NCBI RefSeq assembly: GCF_041206865.1
Contig: NZ_JBGEDP010000001.1
Coordinates: forward strand, 2,232,001-2,296,000
Origin: Mycobacterium sp. HUMS_12744610
GTDB lineage: Bacteria; Actinomycetota; Actinomycetes; Mycobacteriales; Mycobacteriaceae
Direction: 5' to 3'
Length of the DNA stretch: 64,000 nt
Part shown: piece by piece, positions 8,096-16,764 of the stretch
Numbering within the stretch: position 1 is the stretch's first letter
Layout: every line of letters begins with the position of its first letter
Translations under genes and position numbers: made by a program
Notes under the pieces: generated by a model
Database searches by the model: none
What the model was told of the DNA's origin: nothing
What the model saw: the letters and a program-made list of their open reading frames with translations, nothing else

Positions 8096-10954
8096 CTATT
8101 CCGCTGCCCGGGAACCGACCGGAACCGGTTGACGCCGCAACGGACGGGTTCGCACCAGCGTCGGCCACCAGAACCATGGCCCGAGGAGCCGCACGATGCA
8201 CGGCACGACGAACGACCGCACGATCAGCGTGTCGAGCAGCAGGCCGATGCACACGGTGGACCCCACCTGGCCGATGGTGCGCAGATCGCTGGTGAGCATC
8301 GCCAGCATGGTGAACGCGAACACCAGGCCCGCCGACGTCACCACACCGCCGGTGCTGCCCAGAGCGCGGATCAGGCCGGTGTTCAACCCGGCGCCGATCT
8401 CCTCTTTGACGCGGACGATCAGCAGCAAGTTGTAGTCCGAGCCCACCGCCACCAGGATGATGAACGTCAGCGGCAGCACCAGCCAGTGCAGGTGCAGACC
8501 GATGAGGTGCTGCCAGACGAGTATGGACAGCCCGAAGGCCCCGGCGTAGGAGAACGCCACCGTGCCGGGAATGACCAAGGCCGCCACCAGGCTTCGGGTG
8601 AGGAACATCATGATCAAAAAGATCAGGATGAACGCGGCGATCGCCGCGATCATCAGGTCCGATGTGGCGTATTCTTTGATGTCTTTGTCGTTGGACCCCG
8701 AACCGCCGATGTAGATGCGCGCGCCGGCCAACGAGGTCTCTTTGAGGATCGTGGTGATGGCCGTCGGGAACTTCTCGACATGTTGCACGCCCTCGGGGCC
8801 CATCGCGTTGGCCTCGTGGGTGACGATGAACCGGGCGGCTTTTCCGTCCGGTGACATCATCAGCTTGATACCGGTCTTGACGTCCTCGTTGTCGAACGCT
8901 TCGTGGGGGATGTAGAAGTAGTCGTCGCTGCGCGACTTGTCGAAGTCGTTGCCGACGTTGATCGAGTCATCGAATGTCTGCGCGGTTTGCAGGGCTTGCA
9001 GATCGGCGGACCCGTAGCTGTTGACCAACTTGGCCCGGAGCGCCTCGGTGTCGTCGGCTGTGGCTTTGAGCTGGGCGATGATCTGCGGGAAGGCCTTGTC
9101 GACCTCTTCGAGGGAGACTTTGGCGTTCCCGATGTCTTCGGCCAGCTTGTCGATGTTGTCGAGTGCTTCGAACAGCGATCTGAACGTCCAGCAAATGGGA
9201 ATGTCGAAACAGTGTCGCTCCCAATAGAAGTAGCTCTTGACCGGTCGGAAGAAGTCGTCGACGTTGGAGGTTTCCTGATTCAACTCGTCGCTGATCCTTT
9301 GCAGATCCTCGACGGTGAGCACCGTTTGGTGCAGTTCGTCGGACACCCTTTGGAAGAACCCGATCTCTTTGCGCAGGACTTCCACGGAGTGCGCCTGGAT
9401 ATCCGCCTGTTGATCGGTGTTGGAGTTCTGTTCGATGTTGAACGGGAGTTGTTGACCGTTGCCGCTGCCCTGTGTGGTGAACAGGTAAGGAATGCTCGCG
9501 TGCTCGAGGGGCCGGCCCAAAGGCCTGGTGATGCTCTGCACCATCGCCACACCGGGAAGGCGGATGAGCGCTTTGGCCACCCGGTCCAGTGAGATGAAAT
9601 CGGCGGAGTTGCGCATGTCGTGGTCGGTCTCGACCATCAGCATCTCTGAGAACAGTTTGCTCTTCGGGAAATGCCGATCGGCGGCGGCGAAGCCGAGGTT
9701 GGCCGGGGAATTGCGCGGCTGGTATTGGCGGTCGTCGTAGTTCTGCCGGTAGGTCGGCACGAAGATCGCCCCGATCATGACGACGGCCGAACTGGCTGCC
9801 AGGATCGGCACCGGCCAGCGCACCACGCTCGCGGCGATGCGCCGATACAGGTGTGCCTTCACCTTTTGTTTGGGATCGAACAGCCCGAGCAGGCTTCCCA
9901 CGGTCAACAGGGCCGGGCCCAGCGTCATCGCCGCCGTGATGGTGAACAGCATCGTGATCGCCACTGCGGGACCCATGGTGTGGAAGTAGTTCAGCCGTGC
10001 GAAAGTCAGGCAATAGCACGCGCCCGCGATCGTCAGCCCCGAGCCGATGATGATTGGCGCCACGCTCCGGTACGCGGTGTAGAAGGCGTCCTCCCGGCTT
10101 TCGCCGGCTTGCCGTGCCTCGTGATAGCGGCCCATCAAGAAGATGCCGTAGTCCGTTCCCGCGCCCAGCGTCAGTGCGACGACGATGTTCACCGCGAACG
10201 ACGAGAGTTCGATGTATCCCAGGTGGCCGAGGGTGGCGGTAATCCCTTTGGCGACCAGCATTTCGATCAGGACTCCCAGCAAGGGCACCAAGAGCACGGA
10301 GGGGGCCCGATACACCAGCAGCAGCATCACCACGATGAGGATGATCGTGACGATCGTGACGTTGTTCAGGCTGTTGTTCGCAATGGTGAGCGTGTCGGAG
10401 GCCAGGGGAGCCGCGCCGCTGACGTAGACCTTGAGGCCCGGCGGCGGGGTGTCTTTGGCGACGATGTCGCGCACGGCGGCCACGGACTGGTTGGCTTCGA
10501 TCTGGCCGATGTCACCGGCCAGACGCAACAGCACGTAGGCGGCCTTGCCGTCGAGGCTCTGCGCCCCGGCTGCGGTGAACGGTTTGCCCCAGAGGTTCAT
10601 CACGTATTGCACGTGCTGTTTGTCGCCCTCGAGGCGGCGCATCAGCCCGTCGTAGTACTCGTGGTCGGCAACGGCCAGCGGCCGGTTGGCCTCGAACACG
10701 ATCATGGTCAAGTTCGTCGAGTTGGATTCGTGGAATTTTTCGCCGATGTGCAGCAGGGCTCGCTGGGAGGGGGCGTAGTGCGGCACCATCGGTCCGGCGA
10801 GTTCTTCTGCGACGCGTTCCACTTGGGGCATAAAGGTATTCGTCGTGATCGCGACAAGACCCCAAAAGAGGATGATCGGTATCGCGAAGGCACGGACCAG
10901 TCGCGGGATGAGGGGCCGTTTGACGGGGGCGTCGTCCACGCGGTGCTCACTCAT
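8096..10954 (-). CDS. MmpL family RND transporter (MmpL4/MmpL5 type)
   Basis: About 952 aa from the ATG at 10954 (MSEHRVDD), which overlaps the mmpS stop in an ATGA arrangement; an ATG 18 nt upstream is possible. It has the two-repeat RND layout: TM1 near residue 30, a periplasmic porter domain, then a TM bundle in each half. The proton-relay Asp-Tyr pairs are visible in TM4 (GAGTDYGIFLMGRY) and TM10 (VAVGSDYNLLLIVR). A long Gln/Leu-rich helical segment (about 490-680) contains a cysteine pair (HCFDIPIC), as in MmpL4/5. MmpL4/5 with MmpS4/5 export mycobactins in M. tuberculosis, and the mbt locus is 2.5 kb away, so siderophore export is a reasonable inference. Confidence 0.9.
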   Translation of the reverse strand: MSEHRVDDAPVKRPLIPRLVRAFAIPIILFWGLVAITTNTFMPQVERVAEELAGPMVPHYAPSQRALLHIGEKFHESNSTNLTMIVFEANRPLAVADHEYYDGLMRRLEGDKQHVQYVMNLWGKPFTAAGAQSLDGKAAYVLLRLAGDIGQIEANQSVAAVRDIVAKDTPPPGLKVYVSGAAPLASDTLTIANNSLNNVTIVTIILIVVMLLLVYRAPSVLLVPLLGVLIEMLVAKGITATLGHLGYIELSSFAVNIVVALTLGAGTDYGIFLMGRYHEARQAGESREDAFYTAYRSVAPIIIGSGLTIAGACYCLTFARLNYFHTMGPAVAITMLFTITAAMTLGPALLTVGSLLGLFDPKQKVKAHLYRRIAASVVRWPVPILAASSAVVMIGAIFVPTYRQNYDDRQYQPRNSPANLGFAAADRHFPKSKLFSEMLMVETDHDMRNSADFISLDRVAKALIRLPGVAMVQSITRPLGRPLEHASIPYLFTTQGSGNGQQLPFNIEQNSNTDQQADIQAHSVEVLRKEIGFFQRVSDELHQTVLTVEDLQRISDELNQETSNVDDFFRPVKSYFYWERHCFDIPICWTFRSLFEALDNIDKLAEDIGNAKVSLEEVDKAFPQIIAQLKATADDTEALRAKLVNSYGSADLQALQTAQTFDDSINVGNDFDKSRSDDYFYIPHEAFDNEDVKTGIKLMMSPDGKAARFIVTHEANAMGPEGVQHVEKFPTAITTILKETSLAGARIYIGGSGSNDKDIKEYATSDLMIAAIAAFILIFLIMMFLTRSLVAALVIPGTVAFSYAGAFGLSILVWQHLIGLHLHWLVLPLTFIILVAVGSDYNLLLIVRVKEEIGAGLNTGLIRALGSTGGVVTSAGLVFAFTMLAMLTSDLRTIGQVGSTVCIGLLLDTLIVRSFVVPCIVRLLGPWFWWPTLVRTRPLRRQPVPVGSRAAE

Positions 10955-11397
10955 GCCGATTTCACCCGGCATTCGACGTCCGCGTCCTGATGGTGACTGA
11001 CCTGTTCATCGCGCACCACGCCGTCCACCAGCATCCGGCAGCCAACGTGACCGCCGTGCACGTGCACCGAGACACTGCCGGACACCACCGTGAGCGTCGT
11101 CGTCTCCGTGTGCGACCACGGCAACGTCGTGACATCTACTGGGTGGGGATGTCCGTCGATGTCGATGTAGACGAGTTCTCCGCCCGTCCCGGCGGATCCG
11201 AACACCTCATAGGTGAGCCGTTTGGGGTTGAACTCCTCGGGCGCCTGCGGGCCGTTGACGGTGAGGACCGGCGGCGGCGCGGAGAACTGATGCACCTTCC
11301 ACATGCACAGCGCGCCCACACCGATCGCGACCACGGCGACCAGCGGCATCCACGCCCGTGCCAGGACGGTCCTGCCGACTGACGAACGAGGGTTCAC
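10951..11397 (-). CDS. MmpS family accessory membrane protein
   Basis: 148 aa from a GTG at 11397 preceded by AAAGGTGG. One N-terminal transmembrane helix (about 16-35, WMPLVAVVAIGVGALCMWKV), then a small periplasmic beta-rich domain with KRLTYEVFG and VDVTTLPWSHTETT, typical of MmpS4/MmpS5 (about 140 aa). It is the periplasmic partner of the MmpL encoded downstream and overlapping by 4 nt. Two CTGATAG direct repeats (minus strand) lie about 90-125 bp upstream of the start, 35 bp apart, and could be regulatory. Confidence 0.9.
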   Translation of the reverse strand: MNPRSSVGRTVLARAWMPLVAVVAIGVGALCMWKVHQFSAPPPVLTVNGPQAPEEFNPKRLTYEVFGSAGTGGELVYIDIDGHPHPVDVTTLPWSHTETTTLTVVSGSVSVHVHGGHVGCRMLVDGVVRDEQVSHHQDADVECRVKSA

Positions 11398-11540
11398 TCG
11401 ACCACCTTTCGGGCTACCGCGCCGGGCCGCGCCCGCTCGCCTCGCCCGCGGTGTCCAGCCGGGCCGGCAATGCCCACCCATCTATCAGACAGATTTACAT
11501 AGAAGGTGTAGGGACACTATCAGTTTGTGGACGTTATCGT

Positions 11541-11957
11541 CTACTGCAGGCGCCTCTGCAGCCGCGCGCTGGCGCGCAGCCGGATGGCGAGGTTTGTGGA
11601 GGTGAGCATCGGGATCACCCCGAGGAATGTCCGTTCGGAGGGCGTGGCCCCATGCAGGTGTTCGAGGCTGCCGAACACGTAGAAGCAGCCCAGCATGAAC
11701 AGCGTGGCGGGGATGCAGAGGGCCATCAGGGAGCCGCGGTCGGCGACGATCTGCTTGGCATAGTCCAGCTCCTCCCGCGACATCGGCTCGCGCTTGCGCA
11801 CCTTGTCCAACACCGCTTTGGCGCTGCCGATCTCCTCGCTGATCGGCAACGTCGCTCGGGCGCCCAGCCGTTTGACGAACACGGTGGCAACCGAGGCGAA
11901 CACCAGCACCAGTGTCAAGGAGATCAGTGTGAGACCAGTCCATAAACCCACATTCAT
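11541..11957 (-). CDS. Small predicted membrane protein of unknown function
   Basis: 138 aa from the ATG at 11957, with AAGGAG 7 nt upstream. A hydrophobic helix at residues 3-27 (LWTGLTLISLTLVLVFASVA), a soluble stretch with KVRKREPMSREELDYAKQIV, a second hydrophobic helix around 82-98 (SLMALCIPATLFMLGCFYVF) and possibly a third near 115-130. I do not recognise a family. It is divergent from the FAD oxidoreductase at 12097 and upstream of mmpS-mmpL on the same strand (gap about 143 bp containing an apparent promoter region). Confidence 0.7.
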   Translation of the reverse strand: MNVGLWTGLTLISLTLVLVFASVATVFVKRLGARATLPISEEIGSAKAVLDKVRKREPMSREELDYAKQIVADRGSLMALCIPATLFMLGCFYVFGSLEHLHGATPSERTFLGVIPMLTSTNLAIRLRASARLQRRLQ

Positions 11958-12096
11958 CGGTCGCTCCTTTTGCTTGGCCATCCGTCGAGCGTGGTAACGG
12001 TTCGGGCACGGTTGGGTCATCCCGTGTCACGTCGTACGGTACCGCGGCTCGGGTGGCTGACAATGCGGGACATGACGCAGTTGCGGGAGCCCGACG

Positions 12097-13536
12097 TTGG
12101 CGCGTGAATTCTCGCGGCAGACGTTTCTGCGGGCGGCCGCCGGAGCGCTGGCCGCGGGGACGGTGCTGGGCCCGGGTCGCGCCATGGCCGACCCGAAAAC
12201 CTCGGGCTGGAGCGGCCTTTCGTCCGTCATCGGCGGCCAGGTGGTGCTGCCGGATCAGGGTTCCCAGTTCGCAACGGCCAAACAGGTTTTCAACACCAAC
12301 TACAACGACGCGATGCCTGCGGCGGTCGTCGTCCCGACCTCGGCCGCCGACGTGCAGAAGGCGATGGCCTTTGCCGCGGCGCACCACCTCAAGGTCGCCC
12401 CGCGCGGGGGCGGGCATTCCTACGTGGGGGCCTCCACGGCCAACGGCACCATGGTGCTCGACCTGCGGCAGCTGCCGGGCGGCATCAACTACGATGCGGC
12501 CAGCGGGCACGTCACGGTGACGCCGGCGACCGGTCTGTATGCGATGCACGAGGCGCTGGCCGGGGCGGGCCGCGGCGTGCCGACGGGTACCTGCCCGACG
12601 GTCGGTGCCGCGGGCCACGCCCTGGGCGGCGGCCTGGGCGCCGATTCGCGGCACGCGGGCCTGCTGTGCGACCAGCTGACGTCGGCGTCGGTGGTGCTGC
12701 CCGGCGGCCAGGCGGTCACCGCGTCGGCCACCAACAACCCCGACCTGTTCTGGGGGTTGCGCGGCGGCGGTGGCGGCAACTTCGGGGCGGTCACCTCGCT
12801 GACCTTCGCCACGTTTCCCACCGGGGACGTCGACGCCGTGAACCTGAATTTCCCGCCGGAGTCGTTCGTGGAGGTTCTCCTCGGTTGGCAGAACTGGCTG
12901 CGCACCGCCGACCGGAACAGCTGGGCGCTGGCCGATGCCACCGTCGACCCGATGGGAACCCACTGCCGGATCCTCGCGACCTGCCCGGCCGGGTCGGGTG
13001 ACGGGGTGCAGCGCGCCATCGTCTCGGCCGTCGGGGTGCAACCGACCGGAACCGAGATCCACACGTTCAACCGCATGGAGCTGGTGCGGTACCTGGCCGT
13101 CGGGAACCTCAACCCGGCACCGCTGGGGTATGTCGGCGGATCCGACGTCCTGCCGCTCGTCAACGCGGGCGCCGCGCAGGGAATCGCCGCGGCGGTCAAC
13201 GCCTTTCCGCGCGGGGCGGGCCGCATGCTGGCGATCATGCACGCCCTCGACGGCGCCCTGGCGACCCCGGCCCCCGGGGCCACCGCCTTTCCGTGGCGGC
13301 GACAGTACGCGCTGGTGCAGTGGTACGTTGAAACCTCCGGGCCGCCCGCGGCGGCCACCGCCTGGCTCAACACGGCACACCAAGCGGTGCAACCATATTC
13401 GGCCGGCGGCTACGTAAACTACCTCGAGGCCAACCAGCCGGCGTCGCGGTACTTCGGTTCGAATCTGTCGCGGCTCAGTGCCGTGCGCCAGAAGTACGAT
13501 CCCGGCCGGGTCATGTTCTCCGGGTTGCCTGTCTGA
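12097..13536 (+). CDS. FAD-linked oxidoreductase (berberine-bridge/BBE type), secreted
   Basis: 479 aa beginning at TTG 12097. The N-terminus looks like a Tat-type signal (SRQTFLRAAAGALAAG) but has Arg-Gln where the twin arginines would be. A PP-loop FAD domain follows: VVVPTSAADVQKAMAFAA, then KVAPRGGGHSYVGAS, whose His is the usual covalent FAD attachment position, and GTCPTVGAAGHALGGG. The C-terminal BBE motif is present (YVNYLEANQPASRYFG...KYDPGRVMF). Family members oxidise alcohols, sugars or secondary metabolites. Convergent with mbtA (9-bp gap). Substrate unknown. Confidence 0.85.
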   Translation: MAREFSRQTFLRAAAGALAAGTVLGPGRAMADPKTSGWSGLSSVIGGQVVLPDQGSQFATAKQVFNTNYNDAMPAAVVVPTSAADVQKAMAFAAAHHLKVAPRGGGHSYVGASTANGTMVLDLRQLPGGINYDAASGHVTVTPATGLYAMHEALAGAGRGVPTGTCPTVGAAGHALGGGLGADSRHAGLLCDQLTSASVVLPGGQAVTASATNNPDLFWGLRGGGGGNFGAVTSLTFATFPTGDVDAVNLNFPPESFVEVLLGWQNWLRTADRNSWALADATVDPMGTHCRILATCPAGSGDGVQRAIVSAVGVQPTGTEIHTFNRMELVRYLAVGNLNPAPLGYVGGSDVLPLVNAGAAQGIAAAVNAFPRGAGRMLAIMHALDGALATPAPGATAFPWRRQYALVQWYVETSGPPAAATAWLNTAHQAVQPYSAGGYVNYLEANQPASRYFGSNLSRLSAVRQKYDPGRVMFSGLPV

Positions 13537-13545
13537 GCGCCGGCG

Positions 13546-15174
13546 TCACGTTCGCGGGCCGAGGTGCCGGGCGGCGATCGCCTTCTTGTCGATCTTGCCG
13601 ACGGGTGTCATTGGCAGCGCCGCCATCTCGACCAGCATGTCGGGGCGCGCGTGCGTGGCCACGCCGCGGCCGTCGAGGTAGGCGTTAAGCTCCGCGATAC
13701 CGATTGCCGGACCGGCGAAAACCACCGCGGCACAGATCTTCTCGCCCAGCAGCGGATCGGGCAGCGCTACGGCCGCGGCCGCGTGGACCGCCGGGTGGCT
13801 CAGCAGCGGTTCCTCGACGTCGGCGGCTGCGATCGTCTCGCCGCCGCGGCAGATGACGTCTTTGACCCTGCCGGTGACCACGAGGTAGCCGTCGTCACGC
13901 AACCGCACCAGGTCGCCGCTGCGGTAGAAGCCCTCGGGATCGAAGCTGCGCTCGTTGTCGCGCTCGGCGCGGAAGTAGCCGTTGATCGTGTACGGCCCCC
14001 GCACCAGGAGTTCGCCCTCGGCTCCGGGCGCGACCGGTTCGCCCGCGGCGTCGACGACGCGCAGTTCGTCGTCGACGCACAACGGCTTGCCCTGGGTGTG
14101 GTCGACGATCTCGGGCGGATCGTCGGGCCGCGTGAAGTTGAGCAGTCCCTCGGCCATCCCGAACACCTGCTGCAGGCCCGGGGTCAGCGCCGTGCGCACC
14201 AGGCGGGCGTCGTCGGGCTCGAGCCGAGAGCCCCCGACCTGCAGGAGCCGCAACGATTTCGGCGGCTCGGGCTCCCAGTCGCACGCCTGTGCCCACAGCT
14301 TGGCCAGGGCCGGCACCAGGGCGGTGACGGTCACCCCATGGCGCGCGATGGCGCCGAAGGCGGCCTCGGGGCTCGGGTCGGCGGCGAAGACGGTGGTGGC
14401 TCCGACCGTCATCGCCCCGAGCAGGCCCGGGCATGCCAGCGGGAAGTTGTGCGCGGCGGGCAGCACCACGAGGTAGACGTCCTCGCCGGTCAGCCGGCAC
14501 AGGCGCGCGCTGGCGGTGGCGTTGTAGAGGTAGTCGTCGTGCGTGCGGGGGATCAACTTCGGGGCTCCCGTGGTGCCGCCCGACACGAGCACCAGCGCGG
14601 GCGCGGACGGGTCGCTCGCCACCCGTGGCAGCGCCCCGTTGGGCATCGCCGACCACGCGGCGAAGGGGCCGGGGTCGCCGTCGACGATCACGTGGCGCAG
14701 CCCGGGACGCAGCAGGACCAGCTCTTCGGCCATCGCGCGGTGGTCGAAGCCGCTCGCGGTGTCGGCGACGATCAACCCCACCGCTCCGCTGACCTCGGCG
14801 AAGTGGCGCAACTCGGTCAATCGGTGCCCGGTCAGGCACAGCACCGGGATGGCCCCCGCGCGCAGCAGGCCGAACAGTGCGACCGCGAACCGGCACGTGT
14901 TGGGCAGTTGCAGCAGCACCCGGTCGGCCGGGGAGACGCCGAGCGCGGCGAAGCCCGCGGCGGCCCGGTCGGCGAGCTGGTCGAGTTCGGCGTAGGTGTG
15001 GCTGCCCGCCACGTCCACGACGGCTACGCGATCGGGCCACGTCGCCGCGGCATGCCGCAACACCGAGTCGAGGGGGCGGCCGGCCCAATATCCGGCCGCT
15101 CGATAGCGGGCCGCGCGTTTGGGCGGGAACGGAACGAAACCGTCCAGCGGGGGCCGGGAAGGGTCAGGTGGCAC
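13546..15174 (-). CDS. mbtA: Salicyl-AMP ligase / salicyl-S-ArCP synthetase MbtA
   Basis: 542 aa from the GTG at 15174, with GGAG about 9 nt upstream; the longer open frame to 15300 would run over the IdeR box. It is a stand-alone adenylation enzyme: LVSGGTTGAPKLIPRTHDDY (A3 loop), FGMAEGLLNFTR (A5), YRSGDLV (A7), GRVKDVICRGGETI (A8) and PVGKIDKKAI (A10 lysine). It activates salicylate and loads it on the aryl carrier domain of MbtB, the first step of mycobactin assembly. Transcribed divergently from mbtG across a shared 113-bp promoter with an iron box. Confidence 0.95.
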   Translation of the reverse strand: MPPDPSRPPLDGFVPFPPKRAARYRAAGYWAGRPLDSVLRHAAATWPDRVAVVDVAGSHTYAELDQLADRAAAGFAALGVSPADRVLLQLPNTCRFAVALFGLLRAGAIPVLCLTGHRLTELRHFAEVSGAVGLIVADTASGFDHRAMAEELVLLRPGLRHVIVDGDPGPFAAWSAMPNGALPRVASDPSAPALVLVSGGTTGAPKLIPRTHDDYLYNATASARLCRLTGEDVYLVVLPAAHNFPLACPGLLGAMTVGATTVFAADPSPEAAFGAIARHGVTVTALVPALAKLWAQACDWEPEPPKSLRLLQVGGSRLEPDDARLVRTALTPGLQQVFGMAEGLLNFTRPDDPPEIVDHTQGKPLCVDDELRVVDAAGEPVAPGAEGELLVRGPYTINGYFRAERDNERSFDPEGFYRSGDLVRLRDDGYLVVTGRVKDVICRGGETIAAADVEEPLLSHPAVHAAAAVALPDPLLGEKICAAVVFAGPAIGIAELNAYLDGRGVATHARPDMLVEMAALPMTPVGKIDKKAIAARHLGPRT

Positions 15175-15236
15175 TCGGCGTCTCCGTCGGGGGCGGGCGT
15201 GTCCCGCCGGTCGAACATAGGGTAGCGTACACAAAG

Positions 15237-15255
15237 TTAGGGCAGCCTGGGCTAA
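15237..15255. promoter_or_regulatory. IdeR (iron) box between mbtA and mbtG
   Basis: The 19-mer TTAGGGCAGCCTGGGCTAA matches the mycobacterial IdeR consensus TTAGGTTAGGCTAACCTAA at 13 of 19 positions, with perfect outer half-sites. It lies 63 bp upstream of the mbtA start and 33 bp upstream of mbtG, so one Fe-IdeR site could repress both divergent units. Confidence 0.8.
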
Positions 15256-15287
15256 GCCGATCGACGGAGGTGCGCGGTGAACGCGCG

Positions 15288-16568
15288 ATGAGCGACACAC
15301 TTGCGATCGTTGGGGCCGGCGCGAAGGCAGTGGCGGTCGCCGCGAAGGCGGCGGTGCTGCGCGAGCTCGGCGTCGAGGTGCCCGAGGTGGTCGCCGTCGA
15401 ACGCACCGGGGTGGCCGCCAACTGGCGGGCCGGTGGCGGCTGGACCGACGGTCGCCAGCGACTGGGCACCAGCCCCGAGAAGGACATCGGCTTCCCGTAC
15501 CGGTCCGATCTGGTGCCCGGCACCGAGGTCGACGAGCGGATGATGCGGTTCAGCTGGCAGTCCTACCTGGTTGCCACCGACCAGTTCGTGGGCTGGGTCG
15601 ACCGGGGCAGGCCGGCGCCCACCCACGAGACGTGGGCGGGGTATCTGCGCTGGGTCGCCGACGTGGTGGGCTTGAATGTCGTCGACGGCGAAGTGGTCCG
15701 GATTTCCCTCGACGACGACCGCTGGGTGCTGCACACCCGGGGGGCGAGCCTGTCCGCCGGCACGCTGATGGTGACCGGGCCGGGACAGCCCGACCGGTCG
15801 ATGCTCTCGGGTGATCCGCGGGTGCTCTCGATCGCGCAGTTCTGGCAGCGCGCGGGCCAACACGAGCGCATCGTCGCCGACAACGTCGCGGTGATCGGCG
15901 GCGGGGAGACCGCCGCATCGATCCTCAACGAGCTTTTCCACCACCGGGTTTCGGCCATCACGGCCATCTCGCCGCAGGCGACCCTGTTCACTCGCGGCGA
16001 GGGCTTCTTCGAGAACTCGCTGTTCTCCGACCCGACGGGCTGGCGCAGCCTGAGCCAGGCCGAACGGCGCGACTGCATCGCCCGCACCGACCGGGGGGTG
16101 TTCTCCGCCCGGGTCCAGGAATCCCTGCTGGCCGACGAGCGGATCAAGCATCAGCGCGGGCGCGTCGCCCGCGTGGTCGACCGCGAGGACCGGATCTGGA
16201 TCACGCTGCACACCGACAACTGCGGTGAGCCGCTCGAATCGCTGCACCGGTTCGACCTCGTCATCGACGGATCCGGCGCGGACCCGGTGTGGTTCCTGCC
16301 GCTGCTGTGCCCGGCCGCCCGGGGCGCGCTGGAGTTCGGGCTGGGCGGGCCGGTGACGATCGAGGCGCTGGAGGAGTCCATCGGTCCCGACCTGGCCGTC
16401 GCGGGTGTCGCCCCGAAGCTGGTGTTGCCCAATCTGGCCGGCGTCAACGAGGGCCCCGGATTCCCCAATCTGAGCTGCCTGGGGCTGCTGTCCGACCGCG
16501 TGCTGGCCGCCGAGCTGGGGGCCACCACACCCACGAGGGGGAGAACCGATGCATACCAATCCGTTTGA
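15288..16568 (+). CDS. mbtG: L-lysine N6-monooxygenase MbtG
   Basis: 426 aa from ATG 15288 ([20 protein letters not shown]); M. tuberculosis MbtG is 431 aa. Motifs: N-terminal FAD-binding GAGAKA, the [15 protein letters not shown] segment, the NADPH-binding [15 protein letters not shown] (about 200) and [18 protein letters not shown] near the C-terminus. It hydroxylates the side-chain nitrogen of lysine to make the hydroxamate iron ligand. A GGAGG lies 17 nt upstream; a GTG at 15270 in frame is an alternative but sits on that site. Overlaps mbtH by 20 nt. Confidence 0.95.
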   Translation: MSDTLAIVGAGAKAVAVAAKAAVLRELGVEVPEVVAVERTGVAANWRAGGGWTDGRQRLGTSPEKDIGFPYRSDLVPGTEVDERMMRFSWQSYLVATDQFVGWVDRGRPAPTHETWAGYLRWVADVVGLNVVDGEVVRISLDDDRWVLHTRGASLSAGTLMVTGPGQPDRSMLSGDPRVLSIAQFWQRAGQHERIVADNVAVIGGGETAASILNELFHHRVSAITAISPQATLFTRGEGFFENSLFSDPTGWRSLSQAERRDCIARTDRGVFSARVQESLLADERIKHQRGRVARVVDREDRIWITLHTDNCGEPLESLHRFDLVIDGSGADPVWFLPLLCPAARGALEFGLGGPVTIEALEESIGPDLAVAGVAPKLVLPNLAGVNEGPGFPNLSCLGLLSDRVLAAELGATTPTRGRTDAYQSV

Positions 16569-16764
16569 CGACGACGAGCTCGCGTTCTACGTCCTGGTCA
16601 ACGACGAGGGGCAGCACAGCCTGTGGCCGGCGTTCAAGGACGTGCCGGCGGGCTGGCGCGTGGTGTTCGGCGCGGACACCCGCGCGCACTGCCTGGCCCA
16701 CGTCGAGCAGGTCTGGACCGACCTGCGCCCCGGCAGCCTGCGCGCGGCGATGGCCGGCGGCTAG
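16549..16764 (+). CDS. mbtH: MbtH-like NRPS activator
   Basis: 71 aa, the usual size. It has the family signature: [26 protein letters not shown] and a Trp-rich C-terminal part (GWRVVFGA...[10 protein letters not shown]). MbtH proteins bind NRPS adenylation domains and are needed for their folding and activity. It starts inside the 3' end of mbtG, implying coupled translation, and its TAG stop overlaps the TAG of mbtD on the opposite strand within a CTAG (16761-16764). Confidence 0.95.
   Translation: MHTNPFDDDELAFYVLVNDEGQHSLWPAFKDVPAGWRVVFGADTRAHCLAHVEQVWTDLRPGSLRAAMAGG

Noticed and set aside
8072..8252. Longer start for the old-yellow-enzyme gene
   Set aside because: It would read into the mmpL 3' end in an unrelated frame; the GTG at 8066 has a good ribosome site and starts at the conserved N-terminus.
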